Source: Fragilaria radians (Eukaryota > Bacillariophyta > Fragilariophyceae > Fragilariales > Fragilariaceae). Taken from it: a stretch of 64,000 nt of DNA. The position numbers and the translations under genes were made by a program. Positions 1 to 10,560 of this stretch are shown here, in pieces (position 1 is the stretch's first letter; the number at the start of each line of letters is the position of its first letter). The DNA is taken from contig CAAAJI010000022.1 of NCBI GenBank assembly GCA_900642245.1, positions 290,405 through 354,404 on the forward strand, written 5' to 3'. A model generated the notes under the pieces. It was given only the letters and a program-made list of their open reading frames with translations, was not told the DNA's origin and ran no database searches.

Positions 1-1545
1 CAAAACAGCATTAACAGATAATTTAAATTATAGGACCATTCAATTAGTCTGACGGGCCGAAAGGATGCATTTAAATAGCCGGAAGAGAGGAAGAGGGTAC
101 ATTTCGGCAAAGATGTTTCCTATTGGTCAAAATGGACTATTTGAATGGTCCACAATTGTAATATTCACCCTGTAGACAATACTTTTTGCACTTTTTAGCA
201 AATGTACCCTCATGATAGGCAATGATGTAACAGATCCATCAGCAGACCCAAAGAATATGGATTCAGTAATTCAGAATTTTTTACCTCCCCCTTGAGAGTC
301 CGCTGTATTGTTTGATAGTGAATGAATATGCTGTCCTGTTAAGCAAATGCTAATTGAATTCCATCCCAAATACTTTGCTACTTACTTACACCTTTGTAAC
401 ATTAGTTTTAATAGGGAGAGGATAAACAAACGGTGTAATTTTATAAACTTTTTTGTAGCCTTCAAATTTCCGTTGCACCCAGTATCAATCGTAATTGCCA
501 ACGTGGCTTTTCTTCTGTAGCTGTATAAGTTCAAAGATAACAATGATACGGTAAGTAGCTCGAATTCCCCGGAAACATGCATGAAAGTTACTGTTGAGTC
601 TAAGGTGTGTTTTTAAAGGTAAAGAAAATGTCCGCGAAAGCAAGATGGCAACAAGAATTAATCTAAGTCAAAGAAGACGATAGGTTTAATTCTATTTTCT
701 AACACACGAAGTCAGTATACACAGGAAAAAGTGGCATACAGGCAAAGGTAAATCCTGAAGAAACAGTAGGAGAATCATTTGATTTCTTAGGTGCGATCAA
801 AAGTTTCAAACAAATCTATATATTCCATCTCATACTACTTTAGCAAAAGTCATTTGATGGTGAAAGCAAACCAAAATTCCTTTTTTATTCTTCCTTCTTT
901 TTGGAACGCCATTTAACTCATTTATTCTACGCAGAGAGAAGGTCTAGCCATGATAGTTTTCATGTTTCACACTTAAACGTGCATACACTAAAAGGTCTGT
1001 ACAAATAAACTCTAATCGTGATACTTTAGTACTGCTGCCATGAATTTTATTTGATTTGCCTCTTTTACTTTTGTGAATATCTTTGTTTCTGTTTTAAGGT
1101 TGATCTAGATCTTTTACTGAAGTTATCCCTTTGATAATTCAGAGAATGGGAAGTTAAAGTAGTGTGTGACAAAAATAGGATTAATGATGAAAATGATTTT
1201 TGTGAGAAACTCACCAGCCTATTTTTCAGAAGTGATGTCTAACTCTTTCTTCCATACTTCGATGCATGGTGCTCCGAATGATTACGACAAAGAAGCTGCT
1301 AAAGACATTTGGATCCTTTGGCTTCCATGTCACTAAAAATATGATGCATTCATCCCTGCTTTTTAAATTCTAGTGAAATACAAGGACAAGTCAAGAAGAT
1401 AAAGATTACTAACTAGATAAAAATGAAGTTTAAGTCACTTGTCAATCGAAGTATAGATTTTCACGTCATCTTCATTCTAATTATACTTTTCAGATATCCA
1501 AGTAGTATTTACATTTTCTGTCAAGCATGTTATCTCAACTTCGGG
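1..1545. other. intergenic, no gene seen
   Basis: AT-rich DNA with only short open frames (for example 382-582 on the minus strand and 1423-1614 on the plus strand) that lack recognisable motifs and coding-like composition. I see no RNA gene and no transposase or polymerase motif. Confidence 0.6.
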
Positions 1546-4500
1546 TTAGTTGATTCCTCGTACGGGCTCAATTTCGTTCAGTATATTGGTCAAGTTTATC
1601 CTCTCCTCGATTGAAAACTGACTGTTATGTCCGCAACGCAAGGTAAGAAAATGGCCCAATGGATCTTTCATATCCATGCTGTGCTTTGAAGATGAGACCG
1701 ATACAGGATCAGATAACCTAGCCACTACATACTCCAAAACAGCAATGCAAAAAGATATTTCATACTCAACAGCTCGGATGTTGGAATCACTTGTTTCTAA
1801 AATTTTCGTCAGTGACAAAATTACTTCTGGAATCGGCCTCATGTTCACATTGGAGTTAGAATTTTCAATGTGACCTGGTTGTCTGCAATCGAAGTCACAA
1901 GGTAATACCTGGATTTCGTTCGATGCTAAACACCTTTTTTCCGCGGCTCGAACGACTATTTGACCACCAAAAATTACAGCAGAACATAACCAGGAAAGCG
2001 TCCAGTCATATCCCTTTTTCACAGCCATGCCTAAAGGTCCTCCACAAAGACCGTCACAAGATGATAGTGCTACCCAAGCGTTAGTAATGCCTGAAAACGT
2101 CCCTGCTGAGTCCGAGAGCAAAAGATCTCTATCGATTCCAACTTCCAGACCTTCTTCAATATCATTGCTTTCAGAGCCAGCTCGAATACCTTTACGCTCT
2201 TGCGTTGACAGTGTTCCGATCCGTCTTGCACAGGCTGCAAAGTGAAATCCTACTTCTTGAGAAATTCGCCCGTCAATAGTCCATTTTGGAGGTGAAATAA
2301 ATGTTGTTATCGATGGGACCAACCTAGATTCGCGAACTCCAACATTTTCCCATTCTGCCGCTCTATATTCTAATGGGACAGTTACTGCCAAACCGACACC
2401 TTTTGATGAAGTTTGGTTTCGAATTTCCTTCCAAAATGCAACTCCTGCTTTCAAAGAACCCGGATCTGCTATAATAATATCAGCGCTATCCTGGGCAATT
2501 ACTTTCGAACACTTGGCAGATAAATAATCTGCAACAACGTCAGTATTCCACAAAGGAACTAAAAAAGATATCGCGGGTGCTGTCCATGTCCCAACTAGAC
2601 GCTGTGCTATCGCCTGAAGATTGGCAAAAGTTCTGTCACAAATCAAAAGAGATACTTTTCCCATCGTATTGGGCGAAGATGTCAACCTTTTAGCAGCACC
2701 AGAGGCCCCTACTCCTCCAATGCTCTCACCATGAATAATGAGCGAGTCAATTCCAAGCTCAGTAATCAAGTATGATCCCATAACAAATGCATCTGCACGC
2801 AGAGTATCAGGGGTTGGCTGTATAAACAATCAAATGAGTTTGGTTACTTCAATTTTTGCGAAAGAGACTTTTTAAAACTTACCGAAAAAGCGAAAAATGA
2901 ATTGTAAATTATTCGCCAACACGCTGCCAGAAATCCAGGCGTACGGCTCCTGGTGATGGACCTGGAATTTCCGTGACTCCGACCATACCCAGCATAATTA
3001 AACAGATAAATATCATAACCTTTTGATGTGTAGAAGTCTGTCCAACAATTATCATCAATGTTGTCCAATGACACTGAACAGTTCCCTGAACCCAAGCTCA
3101 TTCCAGTTGCCACTTCTATGAGGCCTGCATTTGGATTACAATACAAAACTGCCTTTGGATTTCTCCCGTTCTCAGCTTGCCATCCTAACGCTGGAATATG
3201 AAATGCATCGATCATGCCACCATTTGGTCGTCGAATCCAAAATTGAGATGCACCCTTGTAACGTGATAAAACGGCTCCACGCAGCACATCCAATCCAAAA
3301 ATAGAATTATGCTCGGCTGGATCGAGTAGGGGTAGAATAAATCCTGTTACGCTTGATATAGTCTCCCACGCTGTTTTGGTTGGCTTATTGCCCATTGTTC
3401 TTCGGAGTGACTCGAGATTAGGATCGTCCAGATCATCATCTTCTTCTTCATCCTCGTCGGACTTTAAATCGGGTGCTAACGTTGGCAAGAAATTTTTTAG
3501 TTCGGTTGAACTTTGCATCATCCTTTGTGCAGATGCTACAACACTCTCGTTGCAAGCATCTTGTGGTACGAAGCGTCCTGTGTTGTTCAGCAGCAACGTC
3601 GCTTGTCGCTCTAAAGTCGTAATGTCAGTGAGCATTTTGACAAGCATCGTCAAAAGTCGACGACCGCTAAGCTTCGCTTCAATCTATTGACAACTGTAAC
3701 ATGAGATGGTTTCTAGGGTTGATGGAAACATTTTGAGACCTACCGTGATTCCTGACAAATTGCCGATGTCACCGCTAAGCTTATTGTTACCAAATGAATT
3801 CAATTGGCTGAAGCTGCTTGAGCTGGCTGGATAAACATCAGGAGAGTCGGCTTCCTCATAGATGTAGATAAAAATGGAGTAGAAAAGTCCCAATACACGA
3901 TTGCGATAAGACTGAACTCTTTTCCATGCACTTGCAATTTCATTGTATTTGGCTGGAAGGTTAACCGTAGCTCCAGCGGAGCTTTCAAGCAGCAGGATTG
4001 CTGAGGTCAACTCTAAGGCAGAACTTGTGGCTGAATTTAGCAATCGCACTGAATATTTTGCGAATTCTCGTTCGATTTCACCAGACACACGACTTGATGC
4101 TCCAGGGAAAGCAAGTAAGCTAGGTCAGACGAGAAATGCTGATCAGATGAGTAAGTCATTTCAGAGCTTCGTCAGTCAAAGAATTACATACCGAATCACT
4201 AAACGTCCAGTATAGGCAACCGTTGCAGCAAGCAATGTGTAAACTCCAAATTCGGTCAACACGTACGTCAAAAGGTAAAACGGAAACCAAAGCATGCAAA
4301 AAACTACCCATATCGCCACCAAAAACACAAAACTCTGTTTACCACTTGTCGCTAAGTAAAACCAGAACAATGGAAGAGAGTCTGCAGCGGTTGGGACATT
4401 TAAAGTATACAAAACGATTCGTCTACTCGTTGGATTCATCCAGTGAAAATACATTGATTGAGAGTTGTTGCTACCAGTAATATTATTTCCTGTTGATGAA

Positions 4501-4556
4501 ACTGAAGTCGATGATGTGTGATTAGTGATAGAAGACGATGGATCGCTTTTTTCCAT
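1546..4556 (-). CDS. ABHD16-like alpha/beta hydrolase (membrane lipase), four exons
   Basis: Four exons on the minus strand: 4556-4192, 4119-3744, 3683-2883 and 2817-1546. The introns of 72, 60 and 65 bp have GTATGT, GTAGGT and GTAAGT donors and AG ends, and the frame holds through all joins to give 937 residues. Two hydrophobic segments lie in exon 1. The hydrolase core follows: a CNPNAG oxyanion-region motif, NYAGYGRSHG, the nucleophile elbow HGESIGG (Ser about 546), an Asp in QDSADIII (about 624-627) and a His in CGHNSQFS (about 911). This order matches ABHD16 proteins, which in animals hydrolyse phosphatidylserine at the ER; activity here is inferred. The start is uncertain. ATG 4556 is the first in-frame ATG, but the frame stays open to about 4767, so an upstream exon may exist. 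An acidic run in exon 3 (EDEEEDDDLDD) precedes the catalytic core. Confidence 0.82.
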
Positions 4557-6266
4557 AGTCACACAGGAGGATATGGAGAGCGATTCCCGCGCCGCTAACG
4601 GAAGCTGCCCGTCCTCTGACCGGAGAAGCGGCGCGTGTAGTTCCGATTCGGGGCTCGAAGAGAAAATTTTGCCGAAAGGGTTTGTAGAGAGACCTCCTCT
4701 TTCTAAGTCTCCGATTAGTTTGGGAGACGGTAACAAAGGAGAACTTTCAGCTGCAATGTCTTTGTCCTTTCCTTAAAATGTTGGATATGCTTCGTGAATC
4801 TGACACCTTGGCTGTATGCACAGTTATATGTTTAATACGATCAATAAATTTCATTACCTCGATCTCTATTGAGTTAAATACTCTCAAGGTTGACGAAGAA
4901 AATTAACAAGACGAAATCAATAAATCCTTCTCTTTCATAGTAGTATTAATTCAGAAAGAACGAAATGTCACAATCCAGCAGTAAATAGCAGCATAGAATC
5001 TGAGAAGCCTAAATCAGGAGAGTATGCGAAGTAAAATCATGTTCTATTTTAGGAATCTTTTTGCAATTGAATCAGATAGCTGTTATTGTAAGGTGTCGAA
5101 GTGTCACAAGATCAAAACAATGAAAATCATTGTAATATGATTAAGATAAGTTGAATTGGAATTTATAATTTATTTTCCAATGCTGTTGTATACGAAGCTT
5201 TGCTTAACCAATTTGTAAATGGTAAACAGGTAGATTTACTAGAAAGTTTAAAGACCACAAACATTTCTACCTTTCCATGCCGTTGTTCTATGGAGTGTCT
5301 TCAATACAATTGCAAAGATATAAATAGACTGATAAATTCTCTTGATTTTTGGTTACTCATATGGACTACAATTATTTCCTTCACACTCTTCAGTATGTTA
5401 CGTCCCCCCAAGATGATAATGCCTTTTTTGTAAAGGAAGTGCTCCTTTCCATATCCATCCTTTCCAGTACAATTCCTTTTGGAATTAAACTGTTATATGT
5501 AAGGAATTGAATTAAATGATTTTATTCAAAAACATATTTGAGCCAGATTAAATCAATTCATCTCACTAGTTTATCAGATTAACATTCTGCCAAATATGTA
5601 AAAGGAACCTTGAATTGATTGCTTCTGTGTATTAGTGTGAGTGTGACTTTATGATTCTTGGACTTGAATCGATTAATTTGGTTGCTTTGGCTTGTTTCTG
5701 TGCTTGTTTGGTCATATTGTCACTGCTTTCAAAAACCAATCCTTGTTGCTTAATTGCTGAAAAAGTCTTCTTACAACTCCCAAGATAAGTCTGTAAAGCA
5801 AGCTAAGATAAGGCTTTAAGATTGGACTGGCATAGCGCTAAAAATCGCAAGCTTGGAGCAATGTTGTACGCCCCACTTAAGGCTAGAATTACATTAACCC
5901 AAAAAAGCGCGCGTACAGGAAAACCAAGACTGCCCTAAATCTCAAGAAAAACGCATCTGTACAGAGAAGGTAGATACTTTAAAGCACTTGGATCAACTCT
6001 CATGAGTTTTGAGCGCCTAATCCGTGTTGATGCTACATGCTGAGAGGCACAAGAAAGCTGTAAATCCTACTCCTAAGGGCAGTAGCATCAGAATTCAGGA
6101 GTAGCTAAAGCCCCTCGTGAAAGCACAAGCCCAGGGCCTGCAAGCCTTCTTACTTGTGGGAATTACCACTTTTGCTACAATTAAGCTAATTGTGTGAAAA
6201 ATAGGAGGGAAAAGTGGAAGAAGTGGAAGTGATTTTATTTAAAACATTAAAATTACTTGAATATGG
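4557..6266. other. 5' flank of the hydrolase gene and intergenic DNA
   Basis: From 4557 to about 4767 the hydrolase frame remains open without an ATG and could be coding if an upstream exon is spliced in. The rest is AT-rich with short open frames (for example 5200-5433, plus strand) that I cannot assign. Confidence 0.5.
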
Positions 6267-6437
6267 TTACAATTCCTTTTTTTGTTTGGAATGGAGTATA
6301 CCTTCAACGCTAATGTTGGTAAGCATGGCGCCATACTCATCTTTTTCCCAGCCCGATGCTGAAAAAGCAGCCTCAACAGTACTAGTTCCGCGAAAAGTTG
6401 TTGCTAGACCCCCTGAAAAAGCAACCAGAGTTGGATA
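6267..6437 (-). pseudogene. hAT-like transposase C-terminal relic
   Basis: A short minus-strand frame reads GGLATTFRGTSTVEAAFS, then WEKDEYGAMLTNISVEGI and a basic KQKKEL end followed by a stop. The pattern TVEAxFS, EKDEY, SxEGIxHxKQ is what I recognise as the C-terminal dimerisation block of a hAT-like transposase family common in stramenopile genomes. The frame is closed by a stop at 6438-6440, and the DNA above that has further stops in all frames, so only the end of a dead copy remains. Family assignment rests on motif memory, not on a search. Confidence 0.5.
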
Positions 6438-6980
6438 TTATTAGTATTACCAGCCCTAAGCTTCAGAATTCTTTTACAATCGGAGGAGTTTTGAACAAGG
6501 TTCTAAGGTTTTCTTCCGTAATTTGTATGAAGAAAATTCTTAGACCCCTATTGACATTTGTCTATCTCCTCTTCAGTAAAGCCCGCATGCAATACCTTTG
6601 TTCCAATACAACAATTGAAAAGCTAAACTCACCAGATGTAGCCATAAGAATTGCATTCCAGTTGGAGAAGAGGAGGTAATTGAGCTTTCCTTCTTTCAAT
6701 TGACATAACATATATTCCCATAATCAGAAACAGAAATAAATATAATGTTATTCCCAATAGTGCCTGTATTCTGATTCATGTCTTTCTTTGTTTTCAATTG
6801 CTTTTCATCAAGACACTATAAAGAGTAAACTTTTGGATTTCACAAATCTATTTTACAATTTATATTTTATATTTTAACTACTATTTCCCATACCACTTGG
6901 TTTTTGAAACAAAGCGCTAATGACTGCCAACAGAAAGGATATAAAAGAAACATTTTTGAAAAAATTTGAAGCAAAGGAAA
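6438..6980. other. intergenic, probable further transposon debris
   Basis: The open frames here (for example 6398-6679, plus strand) look like antisense of the degraded transposase rather than a gene. Beyond 6690 the sequence is very AT-rich and probably holds the 3' end of the channel gene. Confidence 0.4.
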
Positions 6981-8045
6981 TCATTCTTCTCCTAATTGAA
7001 TCACGTCGCTCTCGCCTCCAAGTTCTTTTTGAATTTCTTCTATGAGCAAATGCTGCTTCATTGTCATTTCGGAAATTCGTTCCAAAAGGCTTAGAATTTT
7101 GTTGCCATGATTAATCTGTGCATCCACTTCTTCTTGAACTTCTTCATTCGCATTATTTTCATTATCCTGCTTTTCTATAATTGAAACAGAGTCGCATACA
7201 ACAGCAACGATTAGATTGTACGCAATGAATGAAGTAATCATGATAAATGTTGTAAATATTGGCCATGACCAGGGATATCTCGACATAACTTGCCGACTGA
7301 CATCTGACCATTCAAGAGTCATCATCACCAATAAGGTCCATATCGAGCGGTCAAGACTCGAAAAGTAGTCATACTCGGTGTATCCTTCTTTGTACAGCTC
7401 TTGGAAAAGTACAGTGCACATGACTCCATAGATATAAAACACCAACATAAGTAGACAAAAAATTATGAAAATCCTTGGTGCAACTGAAAATAACGCTGTA
7501 ACAAGATTCTTCAACACTTTTACTCTAGTTACCAACCGTAATGCACGAAATACTCGGAAAGTCCTCACGACTTGGAGAGAGTCCAAAGACCAAGATAACA
7601 CGATAATTACAAAATCGAAAAGCAGCCATCCATCTAGGAAAAGTTTAACCCCACGATAAATGAACTGCATGAGAAGTTCAATGGTGAACAGTATAAGGAA
7701 GATCTTGTCAATTATTTCGAATGCAGTGCTGGCTGCATTGGAATCTCTGATGAAATCATATGTCGCCAAACCCATCAATGAAGAGTTTATAATTATCAAA
7801 GATACGATAAAAAGCTGAAACTTTGTTGAGTCTAATACATTTCCAATGATTTTTCTCAAATGTCGAATCGACAACTGTTGTCCTTCTGATCGCTGTTGTT
7901 CATCAGATGAAATCTCACTTCCAACAGCAACGATTTCATTTTTCTCCGAACATTTTCTAATTGTCTCATCACTTTCTGAGCTTAAATCCTCTACAATCAA
8001 GCTGCCATCGATCTCTTTATTTGATTGCTCATCGGGAGCATCCAT
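6981..8045 (-). CDS. one-domain voltage-gated cation channel (EukCat/BacNav-like)
   Basis: Intronless, 354 residues, ATG start. The acidic Ser-rich N-terminus (1-60) is followed by six membrane segments: S1 about 76-96, S2 about 112-131, S3 about 139-152, S4 about 160-180 with Arg/Lys every third residue (RTFRVFRALRLVTRVK), S5 about 189-212 and S6 about 261-286. The pore loop carries MMTLEWSDV (243-249). A polar, heptad-like C-terminus (about 300-342) looks like the coiled coil that tetramerises bacterial NaV channels. One six-helix domain implies a homotetramer. Diatom EukCat channels carry fast Na+/Ca2+ action potentials; that role is inferred. Oddly, the filter lacks the residue normally found between Glu and Trp (TxExW). 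Not a two-pore or four-domain channel, because only one domain is present. Confidence 0.88.
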   Translation of the reverse strand: MDAPDEQSNKEIDGSLIVEDLSSESDETIRKCSEKNEIVAVGSEISSDEQQRSEGQQLSIRHLRKIIGNVLDSTKFQLFIVSLIIINSSLMGLATYDFIRDSNAASTAFEIIDKIFLILFTIELLMQFIYRGVKLFLDGWLLFDFVIIVLSWSLDSLQVVRTFRVFRALRLVTRVKVLKNLVTALFSVAPRIFIIFCLLMLVFYIYGVMCTVLFQELYKEGYTEYDYFSSLDRSIWTLLVMMTLEWSDVSRQVMSRYPWSWPIFTTFIMITSFIAYNLIVAVVCDSVSIIEKQDNENNANEEVQEEVDAQINHGNKILSLLERISEMTMKQHLLIEEIQKELGGESDVIQLGEE

Positions 8046-8981
8046 TATTTCGATCGATAAACACAGAATTGAGAAAAGAAGTGAAAAATAAGTGGCTTTT
8101 TTGTAATTGCGAAGTTATCGTACTATATATCAAAGTAAAACTTGGGCTCAATTTCTGGGTGAAAACTAAAATAAGTTTGAAAATCAACAAAGGTTTATTT
8201 CACACGTAAAAAACTTGCATGCTTAATTGACATAATAATGTACAAACCCATTCAAATGTCTTCTTCTGTTTTTCTTTTGCTGAATGAATTACAAAATATT
8301 TGTAGGTTACAGTAACATTCCTATAAACATTTATATTGAGCCTTTAGCATGCGGCTCGTTAACACCAGAATTCATTGCTGCCTTGTTATAGTACAATACT
8401 TAGCTTACCGTAATGATGCAACAAATACTGATACACTTGAAGACTCATGGAGCCAACGATTTGCTTTCAAATTTAAACAAAAAAATTGCTTCGGTAGGTC
8501 AAATTGATAGCTTCAATTCTTGCAGGAGGGTTTGTTGAATAGGACGTGAATGCATGATTAAAAATAAATATAGTTAAAGGTGGATCTCTGTAATATGCTC
8601 TAATAGCAATGTAATCATTGTTTTCATTTCCAAGCTGTCATCTTGTAATGTATGCCTTACAAATGCTATTTATCTTCACAAAATCACTGGTCTCGGAATA
8701 TCGCTTTTCGTCATGAAGGTTGGTATTGTTTTTCCGGATTTATAGCTCCCCTTTCATTTTTTTACAGTGCTGTAATGAGGTACAGTCCAATAACGCTATC
8801 TCATTAAGGCTAGGGAGACATGGCTTTCGATGAGAAGTTTGCTAGAATAGAATATTAGTACTAATTCAGTATTGCATTACTTACCGACTTTTAATGACTC
8901 TTTTACCGGAAACTGCACCAAATAAGTCATAATGTAACACTGCGAATAACTCTTCGAGTATCCTGATTTTTGTTTCTGACC
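8046..8981. other. intergenic between divergent genes
   Basis: AT-rich spacer between the channel gene (leftward) and the small acidic protein (rightward). No further gene seen; it presumably carries both promoters, but I see no clear TATA or initiator to call. Confidence 0.5.
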
Positions 8982-9593
8982 ATGTCTTCCACTCTCGACG
9001 AACTTGAAGAAATTGAGCGCGCTGCTAGAGGCCGCATGTCACCACCCCCACCCGTTGTTCCTAAAGGAGAACGACGACGTGGCTCTAGCATGTTTTTGCC
9101 CCCTTCTGCGAAAGCAGCCACAACTACGTCAGATGTGGCTTCCCCTCCAAATGAAACCAAGGGTGCAATGTTGGAAGACTTTCCTAGCGCCAAAGAATCA
9201 GAACCCAAGGAGAAGGATATTCCTTCCTCCGTTCCATCGATTCGTGATGCAACACAACCTGCGCCTGTCAAGCCACCAGAAAATGTTCCGAGACCAATGG
9301 CACCCGCTGTGAAAAGAGGATCTGTAGCTCTGAAACCAATGTCAGGAATAGGTGGTCTAGTCGACTTCGATGATTCAGACTTTGATGATTCGGATGATGA
9401 AATGGATGTCGATTTGCCAGGTGCTCCAATGCCCGGATCTGGCGATGCTGTTGGTGGACCCAACCATCGCCCTTTGGTGGGTGGGTTTGCAGCTGCGGCA
9501 TACGAAGCAGCACGGGCTCATCATTACCAAAGCATTTCTAAACCTAAGCCAGGGGAAGTCCCCAAGAATCGTGGCCCGATGCCGTCGATCTAG
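8982..9593 (+). CDS. small Pro/Ser-rich acidic protein, unknown function
   Basis: 203 residues from ATG 8982 to TAG, no intron needed. Composition is more GC-rich and codon-like than its surroundings. It opens with an acidic helix (STLDELEEIERAARGRM), then a PPPP stretch, a basic RRRGSS that resembles a basophilic-kinase site, a Pro/Lys/Glu-rich middle, an acidic block with a repeated DFDDSD unit, a Gly/Pro turn region and an Ala-rich segment (FAAAAYEAARAHHY). No membrane segment or signal peptide is visible. It is probably largely disordered. I do not recognise the family. The opposite-strand open frame over the same stretch is longer than chance but looks like a composition artefact. Confidence 0.65.
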   Translation: MSSTLDELEEIERAARGRMSPPPPVVPKGERRRGSSMFLPPSAKAATTTSDVASPPNETKGAMLEDFPSAKESEPKEKDIPSSVPSIRDATQPAPVKPPENVPRPMAPAVKRGSVALKPMSGIGGLVDFDDSDFDDSDDEMDVDLPGAPMPGSGDAVGGPNHRPLVGGFAAAAYEAARAHHYQSISKPKPGEVPKNRGPMPSI

Positions 9594-10147
9594 CTGTTTT
9601 CAAGAATCATGCTTTCCGAACTCTACGTTTGAGGAATCGCTATATGAAGGACAGATGGGATGAATATTTCTTTTTTTCTGCGTTCAAGGTAGTTGAATTA
9701 TTTTCAAACTTTCTTCGAGACGATATCAGAATCTATTCAGCAGGGGAATGGCAGGTAGTGATAATAATTCTATTGATACTGAAAATGCTTTGAATTGTGT
9801 AACCCTCCTTACATGTTGTTGTATTTCCGAGTTTATGATAGTGTAGAAATAAAACTGGATCTCAATTCCTACTTTCTATTGTTGCACCAAAACTTTTGTC
9901 GTCTGAATATTTCGTGAGTTTATATATTTTCACTTTTTTCTTGTAGGTTAAAACTGTTTTGGAGTAGTTGTCCTCCCATTTTAGAGTATATGAGAATGTC
10001 TCAGTTGTTGCACTAGTTTGATGGTGTGTGTTGGGAAATCATAATCTACTTCACATTATTACCCCTGCTAGTTCTTGATTTCAATATCATCTCAGAGTGT
10101 TTTACCAAAGGTGGTGACTCGTCACTGCTCATCCATGTTGAAAATGT

Positions 10148-10560
10148 GAGGTGATCCATGCTTAATATTCTCGTGTCATAGAAGTGAACCGCTCTCCATA
10201 ACAGACGACTGACAACAGCTTTAAACCTAAAGAGAGTATACAGAGCATCAGCTGATTACTTCCATTTAGCATCCTCCCTGCTGCCTCTCTCATTTCTCAT
10301 TTTGTATGTGAGTCTCTTTACACTTCCCTGCCTTTTGACTTATCAAAACCATGTCCAATTTCTCGTTTCTCACGTCAAAATAGACTGACAGCGCAATAGT
10401 TAGAGAGCTAGGGGGGACAATCCTCATGAGACAATACCATGTAAAAACCATGAGGTGATGTATATAAAGTATTCTCGTGTGAAACATTTGACTGCTTTCT
10501 CCATTTCAGATGTGACTTTAAACCAAAAAGTGGACAAACGGCATCAATTGATTATTCTTC
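10148..10560. repeat. diverged direct repeat, about 110 bp, two copies
   Basis: Copies at 10148-10263 and 10452-10560 start 304 bp apart in the same orientation. They share GAGGTGAT, TATTCTCGTGT, a CTCTCCAT/TTCTCCAT stretch, CTTTAAACC, and GCATCAxxTGATTA in the same order, with many substitutions. This looks like an ancient segmental duplication or parts of two related elements. No coding content seen. Confidence 0.5.

Noticed and set aside
8927..9463. 178-aa minus-strand frame over the acidic protein gene
   Set aside because: Shadow of the plus-strand gene at 8982-9593, which has a good ATG and protein-like features; the antisense is low-complexity Ser/Gly.
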